64,000 bases of DNA from Prostheceraeus crozeri (taxonomy: Eukaryota; Platyhelminthes; Polycladida; Euryleptidae). Position numbers and translations under genes: made by a program. The notes below the pieces were generated by a model. It worked only from the letters and a program-made list of their open reading frames with translations. It was not told the origin of the DNA and searched no databases. Each line of letters opens with the position of its first letter. Positions within the stretch are counted from its first letter, which is position 1. The stretch is from contig CAJQUW010008022.1 of assembly GCA_907163375.1 (NCBI GenBank), positions 5,001 to 69,000 of the forward strand, in the 5' to 3' direction. Below, one piece after another: positions 40,793 to 53,390 of this stretch.

Positions 40793-41672
40793 TGCGTCAT
40801 TTGGAATATCTGTTTTGTTTTGCATGTATCAAATAATTAGTACACTTCTACTAATTGTGAGTTATTGTGATTATCGTCCTACAAACTGGAACGTCAAAAA
40901 TGGGGATTTTCGATTTTTAAAAATTGAGATAATTATAGCATAATAGTAGAACAGGGTTGCCACTTGGTCTGCATATACAGATCTGTGAATGATATTGTTT
41001 TTTCACTGAAGTCTGTTGTTTAATTAATCAGAATTTATTTTCAGTTATTAGGAAAATGTAGAATATATATGAAATTGGTCAGTTAATGGTATTTTTGGAA
41101 GTTGTGCTTCTCTGACACAGAAGCTGTATCACGACAACAAAATGGAAGTATTTTCTTTATAAGTCAATACTGCGTTATATTTAAGATGTTACTTTGTAGA
41201 ACGATGCAACCTATTAAACAGATATCAATCTATTGGGTACCGTATACTAGAGTTTTTTATTAGAATTGTCCGCAGATCGAGAAAATTAAATATTAACCAG
41301 CCGACTTTATTTAAAGTTGAGCCAAGCCGCGACTAAGCAGGTTTAGCCGACTCAGTCAAGGAGGATGTTTCCATTCACACATAGGATGAAAATCTAATTG
41401 CTCCATGCGTATGAATCCAAATATTATAATCAAGATGATTGTTAACTACAGTGGGAAGTTGCTTTTTTGAGATAATGAAACTTGTATCCGTCTGCAAGAT
41501 GTGTTCATGATCTATTCCTTGATTGTTATTCATAATTTTGTAATTTTCATTCTTCATTATTGCTTTATAATCTTAATTTTTAATTAGCTTGTAACTCTGA
41601 TTCATTTTTATGGTTTGAATAAAACACATCTCTCTCTCAATTTGAAACCGTAAAATATGCGTCACATTTCAG
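40793..41672. other. No gene seen
   Basis: AT-rich unique sequence between the Tc1 copy and the next exon. It ends in GTCACATTTCAG (acceptor). Confidence 0.5.
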
Positions 41673-42078
41673 GTGATGACGGATTTCACATTGCAGAAGT
41701 TTGGACTTCTTTTCCAAAAAAGGGAAAGAAATGTCTTCACTCAAGAGCTGAAGAAAATATCGCAATGGACACCCAAAACATTCAGCATTTTGAAGAGTGG
41801 TCCTTAAAGTGGATTGTGATTTGGATGCTATTGGTGTAAAGGAAACTTATGTAGTCCTTCAAGAATCTGATGACGAAAGTCTATTGCTGGAAACCATGAA
41901 CTTCTGTTCAAAGTTTATTCGCAAAGGACAATCAGTATACTCGATAAGATCACACTTTTGTACCATTCGGGGACATGGTCGACAGCGACTGCCTCCTACA
42001 GACGCTAGTAAGGGAGCCTATAGGCATTTATTAATAACATACGAGATTCCTGTGTGTACGAGACCATGCGAGTGCTAA
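41673..42078 (+). pseudogene. DUF4806-type gene, first recognisable exon
   Basis: After an acceptor at 41,672 the sequence encodes GDDGFHIAEVWTSFPKKGKK, resembling the 'F.(V/I)AE(F/V)..' start of DUF4806 proteins. A second frame has VDCDLDAIGVKETYVVLQES and RGHGRQRLPP. The frame changes near 41,810. The 3' border of the exon is unclear. Confidence 0.45.
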
Positions 42079-42388
42079 AATATTTCGGATTCATTCAAAG
42101 TATTGAAACATACGTTGACTTGAGTAATATTAAATCCTAACAATTAACATCGCATGAAGAGGCGTTTATACATTCTGACATTGAGTTATGCACAGTATAT
42201 GCATTTCAACTAATGCTTCTGACATGTCACACCATCCATATTTTTGTTCACCCTGTTAACCAAATTTGTATGGTATTTTATTTGTGTTTCAACGTTAGCC
42301 CGTGAAAATTTCTATTGATCGTGACTGTCTCTCGCTTTGTAAAATGTAATGTACTTAAATGTTTAAAAGATATGCAATTGGTTTTCAG

Positions 42389-42875
42389 AATTTCTTCACC
42401 ACAACTGAGGCAGAAGATTCAGAAGTCAGCAGGACTGATTTAACCAATTTCTCCCCTATTCCGCACACACCACCAAAAAGAAGGCAATCAGAATCAAATC
42501 ATGAAACATCCAAGCCATTGATACCACTACACGAACTTACCCCATCCGGTCGTGGACGATCGACTAACTTGCCATCCTCTACACAAAAAATGTTTCAAGC
42601 TTGAGGGCGAAGCTGGAGGAACAACTCGGTGGCGACATGGAAACTAAAACCATAGATATAATTTTATTGATGTATCGAAAGGTGTGTAATTTCAGCACAC
42701 AGGTTGCTGAACAGATTGTAGAAATTCGAGGACTAAGAGACGAAATAAGAAGTTTGAAGGGTCGAATCAATGGCTGCAGTGAAAAAGGGAGCTGCGCAAT
42801 TACCAAATAGCTTCCATGGACCATTATCATGATTTCCTAGCAAAAGTCAAGGATAAGGAATTTCGTGACAATTTG
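42389..42875 (+). pseudogene. DUF4806-type gene, middle exon
   Basis: Acceptor GGTTTTCAG before AATTTC and donor GTAAGT at 42,876. It encodes a Ser/Pro/Arg linker (IPHTPPKRRQSES), then a coiled coil (STQVAEQIVEIRGLRDEIRS) and SMDHYHDFLAKVKDKEFRDN, the helix that opens the DUF4806 domain. Three frames are used, with changes near 42,600 and 42,810, so it is broken. Confidence 0.6.
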
Positions 42876-43029
42876 GTAAGTCATCTTCTGGAGGCTATTT
42901 ATTGATTTCCCTGCGGATATCGCAAATTATCAGGTTCGAGATTTATAGAGCGGTATGTATGGTTTCTATCAGGGCTGCAGACTCAATTTTCTTTGTAGTC
43001 CTCGCATCAATGTTACATAATCGTTGTTT

Positions 43030-43170
43030 TACATAAGGCCATGTGGCTACTCTAAGTAGAGTAGTCACAGTACTGTTCACGAACTCTTTTCACGAAAACC
43101 TCTCGAGTTCGAGTCCACAACCCTGGTTTATGGTTAGGACCAACCGCCTAGTCTGCACAACAGAGTGAGT
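43030..43170 (+). repeat. Possible tRNA-derived SINE in an intron
   Basis: A box B-like GAGTTCGAGTCC lies at 43,105-43,116, and a box A-like stretch around GTGGCTACTCTAAGTAG lies about 70 bases upstream. The ends are not clear. Confidence 0.35.
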
Positions 43171-43319
43171 CGCAACCTTCGCGGTTTACAGTTCTTATAT
43201 CTCATCAATCTTTGATATTTAGTATCTCACTAAAAACGTTGCTTTACGGTTTTGAATTTATGCAAGGTTTAAACTTTCCAACTTGTATTCGCAATTAACC
43301 ATAACGTTCCGGGTTTCAG

Positions 43320-43476
43320 GTATTGGATTTATCGCTCATTGGTGGTGCAAACGTCAAGGATTGCGTAGATCAGGTGATGTCTGCTCTGTTGACGAATGAC
43401 TTACAGAGATCATTTAATCGAACGGGGACAAATGGAAAATATAATTTTAAAGATGTGCTCGAACCTCTTGTGAAGC
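43320..43476 (+). pseudogene. DUF4806-type gene, DUF4806 core exon
   Basis: Bounded by GGGTTTCAG and donor GTAAGT. It encodes LSLIGGANVKDCVDQVMSAL and LTNDLQRSFNRTGTNGKYNF with KDVLEP, the conserved 'GG..VKD.V...M..L..ND.......G..GK..F' of the DUF4806 domain. The exon itself is open and has intact splice sites. Confidence 0.75.
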
Positions 43477-44756
43477 GTAAGTTTAATTTGTCATGTTCAT
43501 TCTTTTGTTCTATTTTTCAACTATGCATGGACGCATAATGCTAATTGTGCACATTTTCGCAGCATCATTCGTCTGAATGGCTTGTGACAGGTACGCTTTA
43601 TGTAATAAGTGGAAGTTCAAGAAGCTTCCTAATCGCCTATGGGGACTTAGGTCCTACCGCATAATTATGAATTCCATATTGGATTCATTCTGAATTTCTT
43701 GAATAGCCCCTAAAGGTGAAGGAACTACTTTTTGAGATGTGGTGATGGCTGTTTTTGTCAGTGTGACTAACATTGTACGAGGACCTATTTGACTGATGTT
43801 CACATTATCTTCTGCAACGTTTTCCTATACTAACCTATTGGTGACGCTACGCTTTGCTTCATTTGATGCCTTTTAATTTTACTTGATTGTCTATTTGATG
43901 CATAACATTGTTATCGCATTTCACTAATTTATCAAATCTGCATCACAAGAGGCTGATGATATTTTGTGAATATTTAATTCAGTTTGTAGCACCGTCACCA
44001 TGCTTTCGGAAAATACGAAATTCCGGTTTTTGGAATGAAATTGCTGTAAATCAATTATTTCAAATTTATGCATTATTTAATTCATCAGCTCGTGTTTTTT
44101 GGGAGACCTATGGTAGATGGATCCTTGGTGTGTACATTGAATGTGTATAAGTGGAATGTTTTTATCAAATGGAGAAAATGGAAACTACCTGTGGCAAGAA
44201 AATGATCAATTACAAGATCCGTGAAGACTCACAGGGAGACTATTGAAAATGTAATGTACCCATTTGGTCCTTCAAACTGAGACATTTAACATCTTCGTGA
44301 CTTAGTTGGAAGGCGTTCTGCGGTGAAAGTCAGTTTTTATCGCCTACCTACAAGTGCTTGGATCAGATAACGCGATTTATGCGAGACACACGAAAAATAT
44401 TTATATACTGACGTTTAAGCAAGGAAACGTAAAGCGTTGCTACCTGAGTAAGGAGAAAAGTAGTAGGATTTTGCAGGGTCTCCCTCCACGTTACAGACGG
44501 ATTGCGAGATCAAGAGTTACTAAAAGTGCACCAAAAATCTTAATGCATTTCCAGGCTTTTGTTATTTCAAAAATGATCTCAACACGTCAACACTGAATGG
44601 CGCTGTAGTAGGCCTACTTTTATAAAACCGAATTGAAGTATGAACAAGGAATTATAGATAGGTGCGCAACACAAGCCTTAATGGGCTCGAAGCCCGTTCT
44701 TTAGTCAGTAAGAGCAAATATTTGCATCCATGTCAACTTTTTAAACATCATTTCAG
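43477..44756. other. Intron of the DUF4806-type gene
   Basis: Donor GTAAGT to acceptor ATCATTTCAG. No other gene is seen. Confidence 0.5.
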
Positions 44757-44881
44757 GCTCCGTTCGCTGCGTCCATAGCACAGCAACAGACGAGGAAATT
44801 GAAAAGAAAATTCAAAGTATGCTGAAAACAGCAAATGATGAAGCACTCAAAGAACGGAAACGAGCTAGGATGACTGGCCGA
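44757..44881 (+). pseudogene. DUF4806-type gene, penultimate exon
   Basis: Acceptor ATTTCAG and donor GTGAGT at 44,882. It encodes SVRCVHSTATDEEIEKKIQS and MLKTANDEALKERKRARM, the C-terminal helices of the DUF4806 domain, in phase with the previous exon (split Arg codon). Confidence 0.7.
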
Positions 44882-46157
44882 GTGAGTACTTGTTATTGGT
44901 GTGGGAGAGATAACAAAGGGCATGGGCTTCAAAGAAATAATAACTCAATAAAAAGTACCAATGTAGCTTTTCTTTAGTGATGAATTTTCAACTAGCTCGG
45001 TGTCGGCGCATTTTTATTGCATATTCACATTATAGACCTAATATATATTTGCTTTTCAAATTTGATTAACTTTACTCGATATGATTCATGATGCATAATG
45101 CAATAATCCTCAATATTGAATCATAAAAATGCGTAAAATTGAACAATGTCTTAAATACCTTCGCTGCTGCCGTGGATTTTACCCGTTAGGATATTTTTGT
45201 GAAAATTAATAACCTTTGGACAGTCAACCTTGAAAACCAAGCCTTTATGGTACTAGCCTTGGAAGATGACAGCAGGGATCGCAATTTTCCGTTTATTTAC
45301 GAAATTGTCTAATGTAAATATTTCAAACTTATGCATTCAAACCCCGGTTTTCCCGATTTTCGGGGTTTTTTCTGTGGTTAATTGCGATCCCTGGATGACA
45401 GTGTCTTATCTTGATGGGTCGTTGTTGCGTTTAGAAGAAACACAGAACCGAGACACCAGATTGATTTTTTAGATACGATGGGAAATCGGATGCAGCAATG
45501 GATCTACAAATTCCCTCCTGGTGGTTTATCAGATAGTGTAAAGACTTTGTATAGAACTGATGATTGAAATAATGTGTCTTCATTACTTTCCATGTGACTA
45601 TATAGTCGAAGGAATCCGCAGAAAATCAATGCTCTTCCAAATTGTCTTATGAAATTCTCTTGTCTTTTATAGAATAGTCATACGAAATTTTTCGGTCTAC
45701 TGCAGGTGACCATCAGATGAATCATTCCTGAAGATGGTCTCGTATTCTAGATCGAAAGATTTCGTGTGAAAATTATTAAGTTAACTTGGAAAGAACATCA
45801 ATTTCCTGCATGGTGTGTCATATTTCTTGTGAGATACTATTCGCATGTATCTTCTATTGCGTGGGTGCTCACCTTGGGCAAGTATAGCGCATAGACGAAA
45901 TAGCAGATAAGCCTATCAGCTCTAACTAGATTTATTATGCTTCATCATTATTTATAGTTATGATGTTTTCGTAATTCTAGCATGTTAATTTAAGACAAAG
46001 GAGAATGCACGTTGTAATCTTTCTGTACATACCAAGTTAATATTTTTGAGATTATGAGCGTTCCTAGAGCAGTAATGTGAAAGTGGCTAAAATTGCATTT
46101 ATAACTTACACGATTGCGAATGTCAAACTCAAGTTTTTCTATTTCCAATCTTTTCAG
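44882..46157. other. Last intron of the DUF4806-type gene
   Basis: GTGAGT to CTTTTCAG. No gene is seen. Two stretches of AT-rich unique sequence. Confidence 0.45.
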
Positions 46158-46178
46158 GATTGCGTTCAGTCGTCGTAG
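46158..46178 (+). pseudogene. DUF4806-type gene, last coding exon
   Basis: After AATCTTTTCAG the phase gives DCVQSS and a stop at 46,176-46,178. A very short last coding exon is in keeping with the phase of the previous donor. Confidence 0.4.
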
Positions 46179-47991
46179 CTGGAGTCAGAGGTGATCGAAA
46201 AAAGCTGAGAACTTGAGAAGACATTGAACTGCTGCGTTTTCTGCATCAGCAATTAAATTTTGTGATGATGATTGTAAATTATTGGCTTCTATCTCGACTT
46301 CACATCATGATTTTAAGTTACTCTCTCTAGCTACATATAATGCAGGATTATAAGTAAGTAGTTCATCGGGTGATGCAATCACAGTTGTGGCGCTACGAAG
46401 GCGATTATAGCAGAATAGTACAGTGTAGTAATAGAGGGAGGGTGACGTAGAGATCACGGGATAGAGGCGCTATCATGGCAGATCGATCGCGGAATGGCGG
46501 CGTCATCAAGGCGTAGTGGTCGCGCGATGGCGGCGTAAAGAGGGCGCAGCGCTCGCGTCTGATCTTTGGCGTTTACGCTAGATTTTTTTACACTGGGATA
46601 ATATGCAATTTATTGAGTGCATTTATTGCAATCGAAAACACAATTAATTGCAATTCCAGCGCAATTTGGTCAACCAGTGAAATGGGAATTCATCTTCGTC
46701 ACTTCCATGACTTAAACCAACACAATCTTTGTGTACCCAATCAGTCATCACATGCTATACACTGTCTCATAGGCCTTTCTAACTTTTCATCCTCCTAACA
46801 AATTTTGCATATCACGATTCATTGCCAGCTTGCTCAGCTTTTTTACAACTAAGCTTAGGCCTACTGTTTTGTTTCTTGGATAGAACAGGTGTTTGCTTGA
46901 AGCGCTTTTTATTAGCATAAAGTTCTTTTGTAAGCAGTTGTGCTTTGTAAGCTTACGTAAGACTACGCTTACGTTTATGTGGATCTGACTTTCGTTGGAT
47001 TTTCAGAGAGCTGATTATACTGTGCACGGGCCTTATTGCCAGCATTCTGTATGGTCCTTTTGGCTACATTGACATCGTTTTACCGTTTTAAAAATCAGTA
47101 TTTTTTCGTACTTCCCCCGAACTCAAAAATCAAACTACTATATAAGGTCATAGAGAGGATACGCCAGAGATAATTTTCCATGTCAAGAGCTCATCTACAC
47201 CAATATTTTGTGTCATGAAATCCTTGAACAAATGAAGAGCAAATATTAGGTCAAAGAAATTTGAATGCTCTTTTTTTGAGATGCTGTAGAATCTGATCCA
47301 CTAGACCAAAATCGAAAAAACTTGTGATTTTCATTTCTTTTTTGTTGCGCTTAAATTCTTTAAGCAGTTTCCGAGATCTAGCAAGTGGGCCATATTCACC
47401 TCACACCTTATGAAACATTTTTCCGTCTTGCTACAATTTGTAGGCGGCTGTACCGATAAGGGTTAAACAATGTGGGTATGCTGCCCATGAAAATATTTGC
47501 GATCAATGTCTAATAGTATTCGTGTCAAATAGGTAAAATGAGAATATCGACATTCCACGACGATAAAAATGCATATGCAATATCCATTTAAGACTTTCTA
47601 TGGTATTGTCAATTTCTATGTATAATTATGTTATAGAAGTCTATGATCCTGCAGTGTCGATTTCTCTATTACTGCCATATTTCTATTCCACTGCTAATGC
47701 TGACATTTGTATTTCAAGTTCTTCTATTTCTCAGACAACTTCAATTGACATCATTCCTTCTGCCTGCAATGTGTTTTGTGAATAATTTGTTTACGAAGTT
47801 GTCATTTGGATAAAAGAGGAGGAAATTGTATCAACAAATGAGAAAGTTATTTAAATGAGAAAATGAATTGGAAACTTGTCAAATCGACGGCCATTTATTT
47901 GCAAAATGAAAATGAACAGAAATCAAAATTTATTTCATTTCAATTAAAAAAGAAAAATTTGCAGGAAAATTTATTAGAAAATAAAAAAGTT
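46179..47991. other. No gene seen; includes a GC-rich repetitive patch
   Basis: About 46,440-46,560 has imperfect repeats with ATGGCGGCGT and GGCGC words. The rest is unique AT-rich sequence. The right end holds the probable 3' UTR of the host gene, with a minus-strand AATAAA at 47,894-47,899. Confidence 0.45.
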
Positions 47992-48317
47992 TCAAATTTC
48001 ATCGATTATGAGGTGAAGAGTCTTTCCGGGAACAACAACAAAGACTTCATCATCGTCATCCAGGAGTTTTCGTGTCTTCTCCTTCACTTGTCCACCGACA
48101 TCTGTGTATCTCCATCCTCTGTCCGTCTTGAAAAAACGTCTTCCATCTTCTGAAACGGCGATCTGCTGCCATATTCGAGTCCTCTGCGGTCTTTGTCCAA
48201 TTTTATTTGCGACAACAATTCGAAGATCTCCAACTGTTGTCGGCGTTGGGAGTTGGAAGGTGCAGTAATGAGGAAGACCGAAGGAGGAGGAGAAGTTCCC
48301 CCACAGCCAGAACTTCG
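47992..48317 (-). CDS. Host gene with ubiquitin-like folds, last exon
   Basis: The acceptor CTTCTTTGCAG precedes 48,317 and the stop is at 47,992-47,994. After a WLWGNFSSSFGLPHY lead-in comes FQLPTPTTVGDLRIVVANKI, GQRPQRTRIWQQIAVSEDGR and LLDDDDEVFVVVPG, which follows the beta-grasp ubiquitin-like plan (strand, 'TTV.DL...I', strand, 'L.DDD.V.V'). It joins the previous exon in phase (split Ala codon). A candidate poly(A) signal lies about 95 bases downstream. The family is not recognised. Confidence 0.7.
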
Positions 48318-49237
48318 CTGCAAAGAAGAGAAAATGTTTTGAAAGAATTTGTTTTGGAAGTTCTTCTCTTCTGTTAATTGAATCATTTTTCACATTTTAT
48401 AATTGGAAAATCAACAGAACTGCTGATCGTCCTGCAGAAGTATTTTCTATTCATTTGTTCTTTTATTTCAACAACTTTCTTCTTCTCAAATGAAAAATAA
48501 AAGTTTTTCTATTTCATGAAAATGTTTTCTTTTTTATTCAAATTCCAAAATTAAATTAAACAAATTCAAAACGTCGACTGTTGTTGAATATTCATGAAAA
48601 TTCAGAAAATCAAAGAATAAACAAGAGAAGTTGACGTAAAACTAATTTCCAAAGTTGCTGAATAATTTTCAATCATTTTATTGCAGAAACAAAATATAAA
48701 TTCATCAAAATAAAATTCTAATAACAAAGAATCAGCGGAAAATAATAATCCTTGAAAATAAAGATAAAATAGAAGAACCATTGAAATGATTTTAAAAAGA
48801 AATTCTGAAATTGCATCATAAAAACAAACAAATTTTGTTGATAGAACATTATTTTCATAGTTTGATATAAACCATCATTAACATTCATATAAAATTACAA
48901 TGCTATCCATTAGATAAACAATGTTCAGGTTTTTTAATCAAAAAATATCAAAATTGTGGCCTAGAGTTTCGAAACTATCTGCTAATTAATTGGTTTGACT
49001 CTTTTCATTATGATGAATCGAATCGAAGTCTAATGGAAACAGTAGTAAATTTCCAATAAGCTTTTCTTCCCATTTGATTGAAAAAAATTGAAATAAACAA
49101 AACAATGAAAAATAGTGCTAAAAATAACGCCGTTTTAAAGCCTGAATTCAGAAAATCGAAATAGTCATTTCAAGTCCTTAAAACGCTTATTCACGTCTCA
49201 ACGCTATTTACTAGAATTTCAGCGATAACTGACTTAC
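48318..49237. other. Intron 3 of the host gene
   Basis: GTAAGT to TTTGCAG on the minus strand. AT-rich, no element identified. Confidence 0.6.
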
Positions 49238-49309
49238 CTTCAACCGTGCGTCGTCTTTGAGGAGCAGGTGGACGCCGACCCGCCATGGCTGAAGCTGCCA
49301 TTGGAGCAT
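49238..49309 (-). CDS. Host gene with ubiquitin-like folds, short linker exon
   Basis: A 72-bp exon bounded by TTTTGACAG and GAAG/GTAAGT. It encodes DAPMAASAMAGRRPPAPQRR with RTVE, a basic Pro-rich linker between the coiled coil and the last ubiquitin-like part. Phases on both sides (one base of a split codon) match the neighbouring exons, which is strong support for the model. Confidence 0.7.
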
Positions 49310-50880
49310 CTGTCAAAACAAAAAAATTCATTAATCCATTGAACCAGAGAAATTTTATCACCATCATATTATATAACAGCAAAATGTCAACAGACTCATG
49401 CGCCCCTAATGTGCTTGCAGAATCAACCCTGACACAAAAAGACTAATATCAGGATTCCCACTCTTATCAAAATTATAAACCGGAATGGGCCCCCTAAACT
49501 GCGTAGCCGTGGGCCCCTTGAAAGCGGTGGCAGGAGCAGTTAATCGATTCCGCACTACTAATCGTGCGACGGAATCAATCGTACGATAAAAAGTGTTTCA
49601 CTTCATTCTTTCTTCGTCTGAGATAATTGCAATGCACGGGTGCTCGTTCCTGAGATAATGTATAGCTAGACAGAGTTGCCGTGTGAAATCTATATGGGAG
49701 CTCCCTACATAGCATTAAACACGCTTGCGTAAGCCTGGTACACCTTTTATACGATTCATGGATGTTGTCAAGACAGTCAAACATAGAAGGTCCCTCTGAT
49801 ATTATATCTCCGCATCGAAATCATATAAATACATTGATAGTAATGCGTATTAATGTCTGGTTTACATTTAACACACAGCATGAACATAACCCGGCAACAA
49901 TTGTACTTGCAGATTCGCTAATTATGAAGATTGCAGAGTTCCAGTTCGCCTGAGCATAGAATAGAAAGATGTTCTCAAACTTGAACTACGAGCACAAAAA
50001 TTCCATGGCAGCAGTAGACGCTGAGCTTTTCTCCCTACAGGGACTCGTCACTACGGCTCGGAATTGCCCAAAGTAGCTTGAAATATCTGGAATGGTTGGT
50101 GAAGGGACTGCACAACGGGCTGCTCTGTTGTTCTCTATCCTGGCTATGCCGTGCGGCTGATAATCATAAATATTGTAGAGCGCCAATTCTAGACATTTTA
50201 AGCTAGTCTGGGCCATTCCAAGCCGTACTGACGAACCCTGGTAAGGCGAAACGCAGTGTCTAAGGCTGTCACAGAATTTTTGTGCTTGAAATCGTTCGAG
50301 CCTGAGCACATCTCTCTATTAGATTATGTTTGCAAATGTTAGAAGTCAAGTTGTTTGATTTAATTGATGCATCAATTATGCTTATCTCAGGACTGATAGA
50401 TAGAAACGGCTGCACTTCTACAGCTACGTTCGATAAAAAATGTTTGATAAAGACCAGAAGAAACAAAACTCGGACATGAAAATATTAATAAAATGCTAGT
50501 ACTTCATGGTACATGTACAAGAAAGACGTAGTTCATGCAGTACTTCTATGATGACAGATTTGCAGTAGAATCTCATAAATACATTATCAAGACTGTTCAT
50601 GCCTTGTTGCGACTTTTTATGTGTTCTGACTTATTAGCTGTTTTTCCAAACATTTACAAATAGGGTATCGCATTAATTAATAGAGTAGTTATAATTTCAG
50701 TCTAAGTAGACTAGGCCTACTATGAGTGTCACATGCTCTCAATTTCAATAAAAATAATCAAACCTTTAATGAAAAATGGTCTAGAAATGAGAAATGTTGT
50801 AAGCTACATTAACTGCAAAGTTCTAGTCATTAAATCTCAAAATATTCAGAATCGCGCGATTTTCGATTAATCATGCGCTG
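49310..50880. other. Intron 2 of the host gene, left part; no gene seen
   Basis: Unique sequence with scattered remnants and no open frame that I can tie to a family. Confidence 0.45.
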
Positions 50881-50884
50881 AGTC

Positions 50885-50914
50885 GCACGATTCGGAATCG
50901 CGCCCGCCACTGCC
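50885..50914 (-). repeat. hAT-type terminal sequence
   Basis: The minus strand reads CAGTGGCGGGCGCGATTCCG, with the CAGTGGCGG start of many hAT termini. The partner end was not found. Confidence 0.4.
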
Positions 50915-51242
50915 TGAAAGTAAAAATAATTGCAATGATTCGATATCACACAATCCGATAAGTCTTCAAATCGTTCAGGTGGAAGGTGGGTCTGTTGCAA
51001 TAAAGATGTTAATGAATCCTCATAGTCAGCAATTATGGCATGATATTGTTGCTGATGCTTCTTCAATCATCAGTTAACACAAGGTGCATTAGAATGCACG
51101 ACTCGAAAACTACTATTCTCAAAAGAACTGCTTTGAAGGCTAGGCAGAATGTACTACAGACACGCCTCCCCTCCCACAACGCAAATCAGCTCACGAATAA
51201 TCAACTGAACTGTTCCAAAAATAACCTCATTTCGTTCAAAAA

Positions 51243-51840
51243 TTATACATTCAAAGTTAATGAATGAGCTTTTAATTTTGAAAATGTTAAGGGAGAATGA
51301 GTTTTATAGTACTCCAACGCGACAGGCAACATTTCTACTGTTTCTGGTTGCATTGTTGTTCGCTGAGGTCGAATAATGTTCGCAGCAGCGCTGAAAGCTG
51401 AGAAGTGTCCTTCCGACTCCGGAATGCATGCCTGTATTACAAATACTGCTCGCGCTACTAACCTGAGGATGGGGAAGTTCACGTTTTGCTCGCGCCGACA
51501 ATGTAATGTATTCTTCAGCGCGCCAGCATCGCTTTGCCTACGGTAATTTTCGATTTCAATTTTCTCTGCTGATCTGCACTCCTCCACTGATGCCTTTGAC
51601 AAATCGATCCTGCTCGATTTGTCAGAAGACGTGTTGCATCTGGATGTATATCTTCTTGATCATCACATTTTCTTGCTTTGGAAAACGATTTGGCCTCAGG
51701 TGTCTCACACGAAGTGTCAGCATCTTTCACGATTATCATACCGGCCAAATCTGTCCCCATTGTTGAAACTGCATTCTCTGCTTGTTGAATGAAGCATTCT
51801 CTATCTGCTTCTATGGGCCACATCCTGACAGTGGCGGATC
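51243..51840 (-). mobile_element. hAT transposase C-terminal fragment
   Basis: The minus strand encodes AEKIEIENYRRQS, then NFPILRLVARAVFVIQACIP, FSAAANIIRPQRTTMQPETV and a short tail. This is the hAT dimerisation domain (pattern FP.L...A...L.IP..S...E..FS.AG.I....R..L.PE.V). A small in-frame insertion duplicates part of the E..FSA motif. The stretch to 51,823 is weakly related. A hAT-like CAGTGGCGGATCTACG terminus lies at 51,831-51,846. The rest of the element is missing. Confidence 0.7.
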
Positions 51841-51846
51841 TACGCT

Positions 51847-52985
51847 TTTTGTTAGGGGGGGGCTCATTATTGTAATTTACTGATTAGGTCAATATTATTA
51901 TCAATAAGATAACTACGTGGATTTTACTCATCTCCTTTATCGAAAAGACTCGTTGCATTTTCAGGAATATTAATGAATTAAAACCTCCTAAATACTTTTA
52001 TCACAATCTCAAAAAAACCAAAAATTGTAACAAATAGCACCGTTCTCCAGTGGCGGTGCTAGCGGGAGGGGGGGCGGTCGGCCCCGGGCACCGAGATTCA
52101 AGGGGCACGGTCAGAGGCTCGCTCGGGGAAATCTAAATCTTGAAAAATGTTGATATGATTTTCGAATCAAATATTTCATTTAAAATTCAATCTGAGAACT
52201 CAGATTTGCATTTACCTACATCTACATTTATCACTTAACGCTGCTTAATTCTGTCTATTTCATAAATTAGCGTTGATTTATCGGTGTGGTTGGTGTGTGC
52301 GTTGCATGTAATTTCATGTATTTGAGACACGTGCTACGTGGGTGGTCAACTAAGAAATGATTAACTTGTTATCTCTTCTTCCTGTCCATGTCTATCGTCG
52401 CACGAGATCGGAAATGAATTATAAGAACAGCTGAAAAATAAACTCTGACACTGACATTATATTCTTGAGTATTCATACGACCGCATGCCATGATTAGAAC
52501 ATCAATTGTTTTTGTGCATTCGTTTGATTTAACCAATTATCAATAGATCATTCATCAACGTTTTAACTTTTTAATATAAGCCTTCTTCTGATAAACTTGG
52601 CCACTTGATACAATTGGGACTGGAATTCAGATAACACTTATCTACAATGTAGTATCTTGACTTGACTGTCGATGTAACATAAGTTTTGCAGCTGCTTCTT
52701 CTATCAACTAAGCATTCTCTATGAGCTTGCCTTAGTGGATAGAGAGTGGATGTGTGCAATTGATGGATCTAAACCCGCGCGAGCATCGACAGGGAGATGA
52801 GAGCATCATGAGAAGAAGAGAGCCAATGAGAAGATTCTAAAACGGATACTGTTACCCTATTCGTCTTCGCAAATTTACCGACATTACAAAAAACAACACC
52901 ACGCCAGAATCATCAAAAAACGTCTTGTTCATCGAAAAACGCTGACGAACATCAAATCGTTTAACCAATATAACTTTTTCCTTCT
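51847..52985. other. No gene seen; contains a second hAT-like terminus
   Basis: CAGTGGCGGTGCTAGCGGG with a G-run begins at about 52,051, like the start of a hAT element or its MITE. Otherwise unique sequence. Confidence 0.4.
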
Positions 52986-52989
52986 GTTT

Positions 52990-53390
52990 GAAACGTTAAG
53001 TCCAGTGAAAAAACAGATTATGGAGCCATACAAACACCCTAGTGGGGCGGCTGGAAGGAAGCGCAAGAGGCAGAGAGATGAAGAAGAAATACGGAAAATG
53101 GCAGGATCCATGTTGAAACTCGTAAAGACCACTGCATCTCCAGGTCCTGTCCAGTCACAGTCGTCCGCTCCGGGGCCTGTCGAGTCACAGCCGTCTGCTC
53201 CGAGTCCTGTCGACTCACAGGCGTCCAGTGAGGCTATACCGACACCAAACAGTGTTGATCATTTCATCCTGAAGCATGATCTAGGTTTGCTGCCGTCGTC
53301 ACCTGTAACTGATGTTGTACGTTGTGAGGTGGCGCGTCTTGAAACGAAATATTTCCAGAACAAGTGTGGTCCGTTTGACAGCAGGTGTCA
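52990..53390 (+). mobile_element. hAT/ZMYM1-like transposase N-terminal exon fragment
   Basis: An open frame with MEPYKHPSGAAGRKRKRQRD and EEEIRKMAGSMLKLV, the 'K.SGA..RK....E...KM.GSMLK(F/L)' start of TTF-type hAT/ZMYM1-like proteins. Then comes a Ser/Pro-rich linker with three diverged repeats of about 15 residues (SAPGPVESQPSAPSPVDSQA). It is cut on the right by the non-LTR fragment. Confidence 0.55.
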
